DNA of 64,000 bases from JAAYCI01 sp964370295 (GCA_964370295.1 CAYJIR010000001.1:71109-135108); one strand, 5' to 3'; positions 17,914-26,829 are shown, counted from the stretch's first letter. The notes: generated from the sequence alone by a model not told the origin. Translations and numbers: made by a program.

Positions 17914-20900
17914 AGAGGAGTGTGGCAGCCTTTTGGTGGACGCCGCCGCCGGCAGTGGAAAAACGGCCGTTTTGGTGGAGCGGGCCGTGCGATTGATGAC
18001 AAGGCAAGAAAACGCGATTGCGGCCGATAGAATTCTTATCCTCACCTTTACAAATGCTGCGGCCGAAGAACTGCGTATACGTTTGGCCACCCGCTTGGAC
18101 AGCGCCTTAGAAGAACAAGGCGACAGTTTATTTCTGCAAAAACAAAAACAATTGCTGCAACGTGCATTTATTGGCACTTTGGATGCTTTTTGCCAGCAGT
18201 TTGCGCGCGAGTGGTTTGCACAGTTGGGCATTGCACCGGATGTGACTGTGGGACAAGAGGCGGCCTTGGACGAATTGTCGAATACAGCCTTGGAAAATGC
18301 CTTGGAAGCGGCCTATGAAAATGAGGCGTTTAAACAATTTGCCGCGCTGTACGGGCGCTCTCGTAGTGATGAGCAGGCCTCTGAGGCCATCGTGAATCTT
18401 TACAAATACGTGAACACACTGCCTTGGCCTATGCAACAGCTAGAGCGTTTTGCGGCCATGTATGAAAACGATGCACCATTTAGCAAGACTCTGTGGGGGA
18501 AAGAGCTTTTTTCCTATGCGGAAAAGGCGGTAAGTGCTGCGCAAGCTTTGGCGCAAGCCGCTGTGCAGGTGGCGAAGGAAGACGGAGGGCTAGATGCATA
18601 CTTGCCCATGTTGTGCGAAGAACAAGAGAGTTTGACGCGACTACAAGCGCTGATACGTGTGCAGGATTGGAATGGGTGCGAGTGTTTTTTGCGCATGGAA
18701 AAATATGGTAGACTGGCACAAGTGCGAAATTACGTGGGCAATGGAAAAGAAAAAATAAAATTTTTGCGTACCAAGGCAAAAGATATTATAGGCGAGCTTA
18801 AAAATGCCTGTTTTGTTTGCAGTGAAGAAGAATATCGGGAAGATATGTTGAAAATAGCGCCTATGGTGGATGCGCTGTGCAAGGCTACAGCCCATTATGC
18901 ACAGCTGTATCGAGAGAAAAAAGATGAAAATAAAATTTTAGATTTTTCCGATTTCGAGCATCTTACATTAAGCCTATTGATGAATTCTGAGGGTGTGCGT
19001 CTGCCTGCTGCGAAGGAAATGAGCTCCCGATATGATTTTGTGATGGTGGATGAATATCAGGACACGAACGAGTTACAAAGTGCTTTATACAGTTGCCTTG
19101 GCAACGAAGAGGCGAGCAATCTTTTCTATGTGGGCGATGTAAAACAAAGTATATACCGTTTTCGCAGGGCCAATCCCGGTATATTTTTAGAGAAGAAAAA
19201 TAGCTGGGCCGATTATGATAGTGGCCAAAGGCCGGCAGTTTTGCGGTTGGGGAATAATTTCCGCAGTGGGCCCGGTGTGGTGCAGGCCGTGAACTTTATG
19301 TTTCAAGAGCTTATGAGTGAAAGTTTGGGTGAAGTGGACTACGGCCAGGCAGAACGGCTGATACAAAGCGGCAATAGCAGCATCCGAGATGGTTTTTCCA
19401 TGGTGATGTTGCAAAAAGAAGAAAATAGCAGTGAAGCGGCTTATGTGGCCGATACAATTGCCCGTATGATCAAAGAGCAGGTGCTTGTGCACGATGGTGA
19501 GTTTCAGCGTCCGTGCCAATATGGAGATTTTTGCATTCTTTTGCGTACACGCAGTGCCATGGAGGCGTTTGATAGGGCTTTGCAGGCGGCCAAAATCCCT
19601 GTGAACAGTGACAAAAGCCGCGAGCTGTTAAGCACGCCCGAGGTGTTGCCTTTGCAAGCGGTACTTGCTGCCATAGACAACCCGGGGGATGATGTAGCGT
19701 TGGCGGCCACCATGCTAGGGCCTTTGTTTCGCTTTACACCGGACGACTTGGCTGTATTGCGCGCAGAGCGAAAACAGGGTAGTTTATACGGTGCCTTACT
19801 GGCCGACGAAAAAGAGAAAAGCAAGCTTTTTGTCGAGACTTTGGCAGGATTTCGTGCCCTTGCCACCGAAATGGATTTGGGACGCTTGTGTGAAGAAGTG
19901 GCCTTGCGCACGGGGTATCTGTCGGTGGTGGCCGCTATGGAGGACGGCGAGACACGCCGCGGAAATGTACAGTGCTTTTTAAACTGGGCGGCTGCCATGG
20001 GGCGCACGCGCAATGGGGGACTGCATAGTTTTGTGCGCTTGTTGCAACACGGGCGCGGCCCACAAAATGCAGGCTATCAAAACCGCGGTGATAAGGTGAG
20101 TTTATTAACGGCGCATAAAAGCAAAGGGCTAGAGTTTCCGATTGTAATTTTTGCCGATACGGCACATAGATTTAATTTAAGCGAACGCACAGAACGCATT
20201 TTATTTCACACGGAATTGGGCATAGGGTTTCATTTGCGTGTGCATCAAACCTTGTACCCAACCCTGCCGTTTTTGGCTATTAAGCGACGTAGCATTCAAG
20301 AAAATTTAAGCGAAGAGATGCGTGTGCTTTATGTGGTGTTGACAAGGGCGAGAGATCGGTTGCTGTGTGTGTATTCGCATGACGATCCATCCAAAAAAAT
20401 TGCGGCGCTTGCGCCTCTGGCGTTTTTGGAGACAGGGCGCTCCTATTTGTTGGGCCGCCAAACCTGTTTTGGGGATTGGATGATAAGTGCCCTGCTGCGC
20501 CATGCCCAGGCGGCACCGTTATGGCAGTGTGCCCAGTTGCCTTGTTGTAAATCAAGGCCGGAGCAAGAACAAAACCCCTGCCCCTTGCATCTTAGCGTGG
20601 AAAGTGCAAAAGAGCCTACGGCAGACAACGAGACGCCCATAGAACCAAAGATGGCCGATGCCAACGAAGTGGCCAAGCTACAAGCCGGGTTTGCTGCGGT
20701 GTTGCCCCGCAGCAGTTTGCAAGATATTCCACGGAAAATTGCAGTTTCGGCCTTGAGCAAAGAAAAAAACCTCTCGCAGCGCAAGCGCCCGGCCTTGTTG
20801 TATGAGAACGGGCTAACGGCCGCAGAGCGTGGCACGGCCATGCATCGTTTTATGCAATTGGCGAATTGGAATAGGGCCGAGCAAGATGTGGAGGCTGAAA

Positions 20901-21352
20901 TCCAAAAGTTGGTGCAGGCAAATTCTCTTTCAACCATACAGGCGGCCGCATTAAAGCGAAAAGATTTGCTTGTTTTCTTTGCGTCTCCGCTATTTAAGCG
21001 GATACAGGCAGCCGAAAAAGTTTTGCGCGAGTACGATTTTATAACGGCATTGCCTGCAAAAACATTGAATCCACGGCTTCCGATAGCCATGGAAAAGGAA
21101 GTGGTGTATTTGCAAGGAATTGCCGATGTGGTGCTAATATTTGAAAAAAGCATTGAGATTATAGATTATAAAACCGATAAAGGCAAGGGTGCCATGCAGC
21201 TTTGTAAACAATATCAAAGTCAATTGAATTTATATGCAAAAGCCATACAAAAACGGTTTGCGTTGCCGGTACAGCGTTTGACAATTTGGTCTTTTTCTTT
21301 GGGGGAGGAGGTATCCGTTCCGTTTATGGAAAAGAGCGATGCCGCATTTTAA
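17870..21352 (+). CDS. addA: ATP-dependent helicase/nuclease subunit A
   Basis: UvrD-family helicase with a C-terminal nuclease, 1160 aa. Visible motifs are Walker A DAAAGSGKTAVLVER, LTFTNAAAEELR, the DExx box VDEYQDTNE, HKSKGLEFPIVIFAD, and motif VI LYVVLTRARDRL. The nuclease motif IIDYKTDKG is near residue 1100. An in-frame ATG lies at 17846, but the ATG at 17870 follows GAGAGGAGG at good spacing and gives the family-like N-terminus, so it is chosen. Translation is coupled to addB. Confidence 0.96.
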   Translation: MGERQWTAAQKAAIEEECGSLLVDAAAGSGKTAVLVERAVRLMTRQENAIAADRILILTFTNAAAEELRIRLATRLDSALEEQGDSLFLQKQKQLLQRAFIGTLDAFCQQFAREWFAQLGIAPDVTVGQEAALDELSNTALENALEAAYENEAFKQFAALYGRSRSDEQASEAIVNLYKYVNTLPWPMQQLERFAAMYENDAPFSKTLWGKELFSYAEKAVSAAQALAQAAVQVAKEDGGLDAYLPMLCEEQESLTRLQALIRVQDWNGCECFLRMEKYGRLAQVRNYVGNGKEKIKFLRTKAKDIIGELKNACFVCSEEEYREDMLKIAPMVDALCKATAHYAQLYREKKDENKILDFSDFEHLTLSLLMNSEGVRLPAAKEMSSRYDFVMVDEYQDTNELQSALYSCLGNEEASNLFYVGDVKQSIYRFRRANPGIFLEKKNSWADYDSGQRPAVLRLGNNFRSGPGVVQAVNFMFQELMSESLGEVDYGQAERLIQSGNSSIRDGFSMVMLQKEENSSEAAYVADTIARMIKEQVLVHDGEFQRPCQYGDFCILLRTRSAMEAFDRALQAAKIPVNSDKSRELLSTPEVLPLQAVLAAIDNPGDDVALAATMLGPLFRFTPDDLAVLRAERKQGSLYGALLADEKEKSKLFVETLAGFRALATEMDLGRLCEEVALRTGYLSVVAAMEDGETRRGNVQCFLNWAAAMGRTRNGGLHSFVRLLQHGRGPQNAGYQNRGDKVSLLTAHKSKGLEFPIVIFADTAHRFNLSERTERILFHTELGIGFHLRVHQTLYPTLPFLAIKRRSIQENLSEEMRVLYVVLTRARDRLLCVYSHDDPSKKIAALAPLAFLETGRSYLLGRQTCFGDWMISALLRHAQAAPLWQCAQLPCCKSRPEQEQNPCPLHLSVESAKEPTADNETPIEPKMADANEVAKLQAGFAAVLPRSSLQDIPRKIAVSALSKEKNLSQRKRPALLYENGLTAAERGTAMHRFMQLANWNRAEQDVEAEIQKLVQANSLSTIQAAALKRKDLLVFFASPLFKRIQAAEKVLREYDFITALPAKTLNPRLPIAMEKEVVYLQGIADVVLIFEKSIEIIDYKTDKGKGAMQLCKQYQSQLNLYAKAIQKRFALPVQRLTIWSFSLGEEVSVPFMEKSDAAF

Positions 21353-21388
21353 ATGAAATAAGGAATAAAAATAAGGGAGTGTAACAGT

Positions 21389-22411
21389 ATGCAGAGTGTT
21401 TTTGAAAAATTGGTGGAAAATGCAAAAACGGGCACGGCCTCGGTGTTGATTTCAATTATAAAACATAAGGGTTCAACCCCACGGGGAGCCGGAGCGAAAA
21501 TGGTATTGTCGGAAGATGGAAGCCTGGTGGGAACCATAGGGGGCGGTGCGCTGGAGTTTGTGTCTCAGCGAGAGGGAAAGACCGTGCTAGAAACGAAAAA
21601 AAACCACACAAAGCAGTTCAGTTTGGCGCCGGAAGATGTGGCAGAATTGGGCATGGTATGCGGTGGCTGGGCGATTGTGCATTTCCAGTGGATAGACCCT
21701 GCCAATTTGGCGGTGCAAGCGACGTATCAAAAGGCATTGCAACATCTAAAGGCACGTGAAGATTTTGTGCTTCTCACCCAAATGGAAAGTGGAGAAACCT
21801 ATGTGCTTTTGCCGGGCGAAGCCAAAAAGGCACCGTTTTCGTACGAGGATATTACGGGGTATAAAACACAAATTTTAGAGGATGAGCGTTTCGTGGCCGA
21901 TCCTTTCCGCAGTGCCGGACGTGCCCTTGTTTTTGGTATGGGACATGTGGGGGCGCAGCTGGTGCCTGTGTTGCATCCCCTTGGTTTTCATACCGTGGCG
22001 CTAGATGACAGGGCAGACTTTTTGGAAAAAGAGCGCCTTCCATTGGCAGACGAGATAAGGAGTGTGGATTTCACAAATGCTTTGGCGGATTTTACCGTGG
22101 ATGAAAACGATTATATTGTGATTTTAACACGGGGACACTTGCATGACTACAGCGTTTTGCGTTTGGCGGTGCAAACCAAAGCAGGCTATATCGGGCTTAT
22201 CGGCAGCCGAAATAAAGTGGCCATGTCGCTACAAAAATTGCGAGAAGAGGGCATAGCAGAGTGTGACATTGCACGGGTTCATGCACCCATTGGCCTACCG
22301 CTGGGCGGTAACACACCCGAGGAAATTGCGATTAGCATTGCGGCCGAGATGATACGCGTGCGCTCGGGTTATGTGCAAAAGGGGCAAGGTAGCTGTGATG
22401 AAAAAAGGTAA
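21389..22411 (+). CDS. XdhC/CoxI-family molybdenum-hydroxylase maturation protein
   Basis: The family helps insert sulfurated molybdenum cofactor into xanthine dehydrogenase-type enzymes. The 340-residue protein has an N-terminal XdhC/CoxI domain (GSTPRGAGAKMV; TIGGGALE; GMVCGGWA, containing the conserved CGG) and a C-terminal Rossmann-type domain (VFGMGHVGAQLVPVLHPLGF near residue 180; GLIGSRNK; HAPIGLPLGG). moeA overlaps its end by 14 bases, and a molybdenum hydroxylase lies 4 kb downstream, supporting this role. The precise step it performs is inferred. Confidence 0.88.
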   Translation: MQSVFEKLVENAKTGTASVLISIIKHKGSTPRGAGAKMVLSEDGSLVGTIGGGALEFVSQREGKTVLETKKNHTKQFSLAPEDVAELGMVCGGWAIVHFQWIDPANLAVQATYQKALQHLKAREDFVLLTQMESGETYVLLPGEAKKAPFSYEDITGYKTQILEDERFVADPFRSAGRALVFGMGHVGAQLVPVLHPLGFHTVALDDRADFLEKERLPLADEIRSVDFTNALADFTVDENDYIVILTRGHLHDYSVLRLAVQTKAGYIGLIGSRNKVAMSLQKLREEGIAECDIARVHAPIGLPLGGNTPEEIAISIAAEMIRVRSGYVQKGQGSCDEKR

Positions 22412-23615
22412 ACGCATAGAGCTGGAAGTGGCCCAGGATCTTCTTTTAAAAAATGTCGCATTAAAAAAACGGGTAGAACAGGTTTCTTTAGAGGAGGCTT
22501 TGGGACGCGTTTTGGCAAAAGATCAATATGCGAAAAGAGATACACCTCCATTTAATCGTTCTCCTTTAGACGGTTATGCCTTGCGCAGTGTGGACAGCCA
22601 AGCGGCAAGCGAGGGCGATCCCTTGGTGCTAAAAGTGGTGGAAACTTTATACGCGGGCGACATACCTCACCATGCTTTACAGCGGGGGGAGGCCAGCTAT
22701 ATCATGACCGGTGCCATGTTGCCACAAGGGGCCGATTGTGTGATAAAGTATGAAGAAACCACAAGAGAAGAGAATGTGGTCTATTTGCGAAGATCCCTTG
22801 GTGCATGGGAAAATGTGGTGTTTTGTGGAGAAGACGTAAAAGAGGGGGCGCCACTTTTAGAAAAGGGTATACGCTTAGGGCCTGCGGCCATCAGTTTGCT
22901 GGCGGGGCAAGGGCTGTTTCAAACCGAGGTGTTTGCACGTCCTACTGTGGCTGTAATGGCCACGGGAAGCGAGCTGATTGCGCCCGAATATCCATGGCAA
23001 GAAGGTAAAATTTTCGACAGCAACAGCCATTTGTTATCGGCACGGTGCAGACAATTGCACGCAAAAGTGTGCGCGCGGCATATTTTGCAAGATGAACCAA
23101 GCCTGCTATTGGAAAAATTAGATGCCCTGTTAAATGAAGCAGAACTGGTGGTGACAACGGGCGGTGTATCTGTGGGGGAAAAAGATTATTTACCGCAAGT
23201 CGCCGCGCAGTTGGGGGGCGAGGTATTGTTCCATGGCATATATCTTCGTCCGGGCAGCCCTGTTTTGGCTCTTTCACGTGAGGGGCGTACACTTTTGTGC
23301 TTGTCGGGTAATCCTTTTGCGGCCCTTGCCACTTTTGAGGTTTTGGCAGTACCTGTGCTTAAAAAATTGTCCGGCGAGGAACAATATAATCTACAAAAGA
23401 CGAAAGCGGTAGCCAGGACTCCGTTTGCAAAAGCAAGTCCTTCGCGTCGCTTGGTGCGTGCGCGTGTGGAGGGGCAAAACGTATATATTCCACAGGCTGG
23501 GCATGCCTCCGGCCAGTTGCATACCCTGATGCGGTGCAACTGCCTGGTAGATATCTCCGCGGGCAGTGGCCCGGTGGTTGAGGGTGATTGTGTTGACATT
23601 TTTATGCTGGAATAA
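22398..23615 (+). CDS. moeA: Molybdopterin molybdenumtransferase
   Basis: Inserts molybdate into adenylylated molybdopterin to make the mature cofactor. The 405-residue protein has FNRSPLDGYA, GEASYIMTGAMLPQGAD, the MoCF-fold segment VVTTGGVSVGEKDY, and LSGNPFAALATFEV, all MoeA hallmarks. The in-frame ATG at 22371 is less likely than 22398, which has AAGGT upstream and the shorter family-like N-terminus. It forms an operon with the XdhC-family gene. No other cofactor-synthesis genes are nearby. Confidence 0.94.
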   Translation: MKKGKRIELEVAQDLLLKNVALKKRVEQVSLEEALGRVLAKDQYAKRDTPPFNRSPLDGYALRSVDSQAASEGDPLVLKVVETLYAGDIPHHALQRGEASYIMTGAMLPQGADCVIKYEETTREENVVYLRRSLGAWENVVFCGEDVKEGAPLLEKGIRLGPAAISLLAGQGLFQTEVFARPTVAVMATGSELIAPEYPWQEGKIFDSNSHLLSARCRQLHAKVCARHILQDEPSLLLEKLDALLNEAELVVTTGGVSVGEKDYLPQVAAQLGGEVLFHGIYLRPGSPVLALSREGRTLLCLSGNPFAALATFEVLAVPVLKKLSGEEQYNLQKTKAVARTPFAKASPSRRLVRARVEGQNVYIPQAGHASGQLHTLMRCNCLVDISAGSGPVVEGDCVDIFMLE

Positions 23616-23646
23616 ATTTTGAAAAATTCCAAAATTTGCTATACAG

Positions 23647-23674
23647 ACAGGGGACATTTCCTGTATAATATAAT
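23647..23674 (+). promoter_or_regulatory. Candidate promoter -10 region with adjacent palindrome
   Basis: ACAGGGGACATTTCCTGT (23647-23664) is a near-perfect palindrome (two G-T positions). It abuts overlapping TATAAT hexamers at 23664-23669 and 23669-23674, about 45 bases before the DUF308 gene. No good -35 is spaced correctly; TTGCTA at 23636-23641 is too far. The palindrome may be an operator for an activator-dependent promoter. Confidence 0.4.
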
Positions 23675-23716
23675 GTATGTTGCTTGGCGTTTAAGTATTA
23701 TAAGGAGGTGGTTTGC

Positions 23717-24274
23717 GTGGGTTCATTGTTTGAGTTTTTAAAAAAATATTCTTTAATACGGTCTATTATTGCCCTGCTGATGGGTGTGGCATTGATCATA
23801 TGGCCGGAAGTTTTTATTCGTATCATTGTGTATCTGATAGGGTCTTATGTGGTGATTTTAGGCATTGTCAGCCTTCTTTCGGTGCGTAAGGGTGGTGGCA
23901 CGGCCAGCGTTTTAGGCGGTATTTTAACAATTGTGCTGGGCGTTTGTATGTTTTTATTCTACATGCAAATTGCAAGCATATTTCCTATTTTTATGGGTGT
24001 TTTGTTTATTTTGCTGGGTGTCATCCAATTTTTTCAAGGTGTTCAGGCGCGCAAATACACGGGGAAAATCAACATTTTCCAGATGGTAATGGGTGCCTTG
24101 GTGTTGGCCGGTGGCGTAGTAGGTGTTTTGGCACCTGCCGCGGTGGCTAGTTTCTTGTTCCAAATTTTTGGTGCAATTATGATAATTGCCGGCATCAACG
24201 AATTTAGTTTCTATCTTAGCATGCGTAAAATAAATAAAGATGTGCGAGACATGAAAAAAACAGAAAAAGAATAG
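23717..24274 (+). CDS. DUF308 (HdeD-like) small membrane protein
   Basis: The 185-residue protein has about six short membrane helices in paired repeats (IIALLMGVALIIW, IIVYLIGSYVVILGIV, and others) and a charged C-terminal tail. This is the pattern of DUF308/HdeD-family proteins, whose molecular function is not established; E. coli HdeD is linked to acid resistance. GTG at 23717 is chosen because AAGGAGGTG lies 6 bases upstream; the ATG at 23684 precedes the ribosome site. It is a single gene with its own candidate promoter and terminator. Confidence 0.8.
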   Translation: MGSLFEFLKKYSLIRSIIALLMGVALIIWPEVFIRIIVYLIGSYVVILGIVSLLSVRKGGGTASVLGGILTIVLGVCMFLFYMQIASIFPIFMGVLFILLGVIQFFQGVQARKYTGKINIFQMVMGALVLAGGVVGVLAPAAVASFLFQIFGAIMIIAGINEFSFYLSMRKINKDVRDMKKTEKE

Positions 24275-24296
24275 TGGCGTGTTTGCAAAAGCGATC

Positions 24297-24324
24297 CTCC
24301 TTCGGTTTTTGCCGAGGGGGTTTT
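24297..24324 (+). terminator. Terminator after the DUF308 gene
   Basis: CTCCTTCGG pairs with CCGAGGGGG around a short T-rich loop, followed by TTTTCC, about 20 bases after the stop codon. Confidence 0.75.
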
Positions 24325-24466
24325 CCTTTGGTAGGATATTGTGCGGGATACAAATTTTCTATAAATAATGCCTGCTGAATAAACCACACAGGGTTTATTC
24401 AGCCCCACCGCAAAATGCGGTGGCTATAAAAGTGCTTAAAACAGCACTTTTATGAGGCATATCTTG

Positions 24467-24544
24467 ATGCATTCCACTGTGTTTTCGCCTCTTATAACAA
24501 AAAGGCGAAAACGAAAGTGCAAGGTTTTTCCGTTTTTTTCATAA
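24467..24544 (+). promoter_or_regulatory. Candidate leader-peptide ORF upstream of the ABC-F gene
   Basis: ATG at 24467, nine bases after GAGG (24454-24457), opens a 25-codon frame ending in TAA just before a TAG. The peptide has a basic run, TKRRKRKCK, then VFPFFS. An in-frame upstream ATG at 24452 has no ribosome site. The ORF covers the whole 24481-24512 hairpin and the left arm of the 24513-24559 hairpin. Its stop lies four bases before the right arm, so a ribosome finishing it would disrupt both. Expression is unproven. Confidence 0.35.
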
Positions 24545-24785
24545 TAGCCTTGTACTTTCTCAAACCAAATACGACATTTTTAAATTTATATATGTCACTT
24601 TTGGTTTGTTCCGTGGGCATTAAACACAGAGAACTTTTGTTTGAGGGTTTGCCGTAGAGGGATTCCTTTTCAACAAGAAAAGCTGCGCCGCTACAAGGCC
24701 TGTGTTGCCTTGCAGATTGTGTTTTGCGAGCCCTTATAAGAAAGGGCTGCAAAGCAACCGGAATATAGAGAAAAGGGATATAGCT

Positions 24786-26672
24786 ATGTTGTTAAGTGTA
24801 CAAGCGGCGAGCAAGGGATATTTAGACAAAAGTGTTCTACGGGAGGTTTCTTTGGAAATACGCCCAAAAGATCGGATTGGTCTTTTGGGTGTGAATGCTG
24901 CGGGAAAAACAACTTTGTTGGATTTATTGTGTGGGGAGCATGAGCCGGATTCGGGGCGTGTGGTGCGGGCAAAACATCTTGAAATTGGGTACTTGCGCCA
25001 AAACGAAGCCCTTGTGGGCGAGCGCAGCTTGCAAGAGGAGGCAAGAGATGCCTTTGCTGCGGTGGAAGCTTTGCAGGCCCAGCTGGATGGCTGTGCCGAG
25101 GCACTGGCCGAAGCTCCACACGATGAGGACTTGTTGTGGGAGTACGACCTTTTGCAAAGCCGTTTGCAGGCACAGGATGGATATGACATAGATGCTAAAA
25201 TCAACCGTGTGCTTATGGGGCTTGGTTTTGGTAGCTTTAGCCGTAATACACGGGTGAATACGCTATCGGGTGGCGAGAAAATGCGTTTTGGTATAGCCAA
25301 AATGTTGCTGCATAGTCCGCAGCTATTGGTGCTGGATGAACCCACCAATCATCTGGATTTTTCTATGCTCACTTGGTTGGAAAATTATTTAATAAGCTAT
25401 CCCGGGGCCGTGCTGATTGTAAGCCATGATCGCTATTTTTTAGACAGGGTGGCCACCTCGATATGCGAAATTGAAAACGGAAGATTGGCGCGATATACAG
25501 GCAGCTATAGCCACTTTGTGGTGCAAAAAGAGGAACGCAAAAAAACGCAAGTGCGCGCGTTTGAAAAACAGCAAGAAGAAATTGCAAATATGGAAGAATA
25601 TGTGCGCCGCAATCAGGCCAGAGCCTCTACTGCAGGCATGGCCTCTTCGCGCGTGCGGGCCTTGGAAAAAATGGAAAGATTAGAGCAACCCTTTGAGGAT
25701 AAACGCCGCATTCATGTGCGTTTTGTATACGACCAAGAACCGTTTTCCACGGTGTTAAACTGCGAAAAATTTGGGGTGTCTGTGGGCGAGGGAGAGAAAC
25801 GGCGGTGTTTGTATAAAGACTTGTCTTTAAGCGTGAAACGGGGCGAAAAAATAGCCGTGGTGGGATTAAACGGCGTGGGAAAATCCACCTTTCTTAAGGC
25901 GATACAAAATCTTTTGCCTTACGAGGGGTTGGTGCGGTGGGGTGGTAATGTGCGCCTTGGGTACTTTGAGCAAGAATTGGCCGGGTTGCCGCTGCATAAA
26001 AGTGCTTTGGAGGCCGTGCATAGCATGTATCCCACAAAAACAGAATTTGAAATTCGCAGTGTGTTGGCGCAGATGTTGCTAACGGGCGAAGAGGTGTATA
26101 AACGTGTGTGCGAGCTGTCAGGTGCGGGACGGGCTAAAGTGGCTTTTTCTGTTTTGCTGTTGCGGCGCGCCAATGTTTTGCTCTTAGACGAACCCACCAA
26201 CCATTTGGATTATAAGGCCAAAGAGGAGTTAGAACAAGCCCTGCGGCAGTTCGAGGGCACGGTGATTGCCATCAGCCATGATCGTTATTTTCTGCGCCGT
26301 GTGCCCCAATGTATTTTGGAGTTGACACCGCAGGGGTTTTTGCGATACGACGGAAATTATGACGAATATTTGCAAAGAAAAGAGAATGAGGCAAAAGAAA
26401 AACAAGATAGTGAGCCCAAAAATGTTGCACAGAATAAGCCGCTTTCGCCCAAGGAAAGGCGGGCGGCCGAGGCAGAAAAAAGAAATCAAATGCGTGCCCT
26501 AGAACGAGAAATTGAAACATTGGAACAGGCCATAGAACAGGCAAAAGCAGCCATGCAGGCACCCGAAAATAGCAGTGATTATGAAAAATTAGCAAGCTTG
26601 AGCACACAGCTAGAGGCAGACATGGCGCGCTTGGACGAAGCGAGCGAAATTTGGTTACTAAACCAAGAATAA
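24786..26672 (+). CDS. ABC-F family ATPase (YdiF/Uup-like)
   Basis: Ribosome-associated or antibiotic-protection ATPase with two nucleotide-binding domains and no membrane part. NBD1 has Walker A GVNAAGKTT (about 36-44), signature LSGGEKMRFG (about 159) and LDEPTNHLDF. A P-site-tRNA-interaction-like linker with RASTAGMASSRVRALEKM follows. NBD2 has GLNGVGKST (about 359) and LDEPTNHLDY, but its signature reads LSGAGRAKVAF, not LSGGE. A coiled coil (about 550-628) ends the 628-residue protein. The ATG at 24786 follows AAAAGGGA. The linker and C-terminus look like YdiF/Uup housekeeping types more than known resistance types. Confidence 0.9.
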   Translation: MLLSVQAASKGYLDKSVLREVSLEIRPKDRIGLLGVNAAGKTTLLDLLCGEHEPDSGRVVRAKHLEIGYLRQNEALVGERSLQEEARDAFAAVEALQAQLDGCAEALAEAPHDEDLLWEYDLLQSRLQAQDGYDIDAKINRVLMGLGFGSFSRNTRVNTLSGGEKMRFGIAKMLLHSPQLLVLDEPTNHLDFSMLTWLENYLISYPGAVLIVSHDRYFLDRVATSICEIENGRLARYTGSYSHFVVQKEERKKTQVRAFEKQQEEIANMEEYVRRNQARASTAGMASSRVRALEKMERLEQPFEDKRRIHVRFVYDQEPFSTVLNCEKFGVSVGEGEKRRCLYKDLSLSVKRGEKIAVVGLNGVGKSTFLKAIQNLLPYEGLVRWGGNVRLGYFEQELAGLPLHKSALEAVHSMYPTKTEFEIRSVLAQMLLTGEEVYKRVCELSGAGRAKVAFSVLLLRRANVLLLDEPTNHLDYKAKEELEQALRQFEGTVIAISHDRYFLRRVPQCILELTPQGFLRYDGNYDEYLQRKENEAKEKQDSEPKNVAQNKPLSPKERRAAEAEKRNQMRALEREIETLEQAIEQAKAAMQAPENSSDYEKLASLSTQLEADMARLDEASEIWLLNQE

Positions 26673-26675
26673 GTG

Positions 26676-26791
26676 AAGGCCTGTCGAATAAAACTTGTGG
26701 GGTTCATGCGGCTTCGTCGCAATATGCGGCAAAAAAAGAGTAAAATCGTGTTTTTGTTGAATGCCCATTGAATAAACAAAAAAGACATATT
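26676..26791. repeat. Degenerate copy of the upstream stem-loop sequence
   Basis: GGCCTGTCGAATAAAAC...GGGGTTCAT...GTCGCAATATGCGGC after the ABC-F stop resembles CCTGCTGAATAAACC...GGGTTTATTC...CCGCAAAATGCGGTGG at 24371-24423 in motif order and spacing, but the stems are broken. The similarity was found by eye and needs an alignment. Nothing else is recognised in these bases. Confidence 0.35.
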
Positions 26792-26829
26792 AAAATTCCT
26801 GCTTGGCAAAAGCCGAGCAGGAATTTTTT
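26792..26829. terminator. Bidirectional terminator between ABC-F gene and xdh operon
   Basis: A 16-base stem pairs AAAATTCCTGCTTGGC with GCCGAGCAGGAATTTT (one G-T) around a four-base loop, with T/A tracts on both sides. It serves the two converging transcripts. Confidence 0.9.

Larger units (their letters stand above)
24275..24785 (+). promoter_or_regulatory. Structured 5' leader region of the ABC-F gene
   Basis: These 511 bases hold no long gene but a dense series of stem-loops: 24297-24320 (terminator), 24374-24403 (12 bp), 24405-24423 (8 bp), 24426-24453 (11 bp), 24481-24512 (10 bp), 24513-24559 (12 bp, one G-T), 24561-24608 (9+5 bp around a 3x3 internal loop) and 24721-24755 (14 bp, one bulge). 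A weak promoter candidate, TTGTGC (24339-24344) with TATAAA (24360-24365, 15-base spacing), precedes them. Several stems abut with no gap. A 25-codon ORF runs through two of them. The layout resembles ribosome-mediated attenuators known upstream of some ABC-F resistance genes; that function is inferred. Confidence 0.5.

Noticed and set aside
20443..21153. 236-codon minus-strand frame opposite addA
   Set aside because: It is the shadow of a clear AddA domain, has no ribosome site and a Ser/Cys-rich, non-protein-like composition. The same applies to 45164-45799 (opposite smc), 8227-8811 (opposite dus) and 41399-41953 (opposite plsX).
24492..24752. 86-codon minus-strand frame in the ABC-F leader
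   Set aside because: It crosses several perfect hairpins whose symmetry explains the open frame; no ribosome site was seen.
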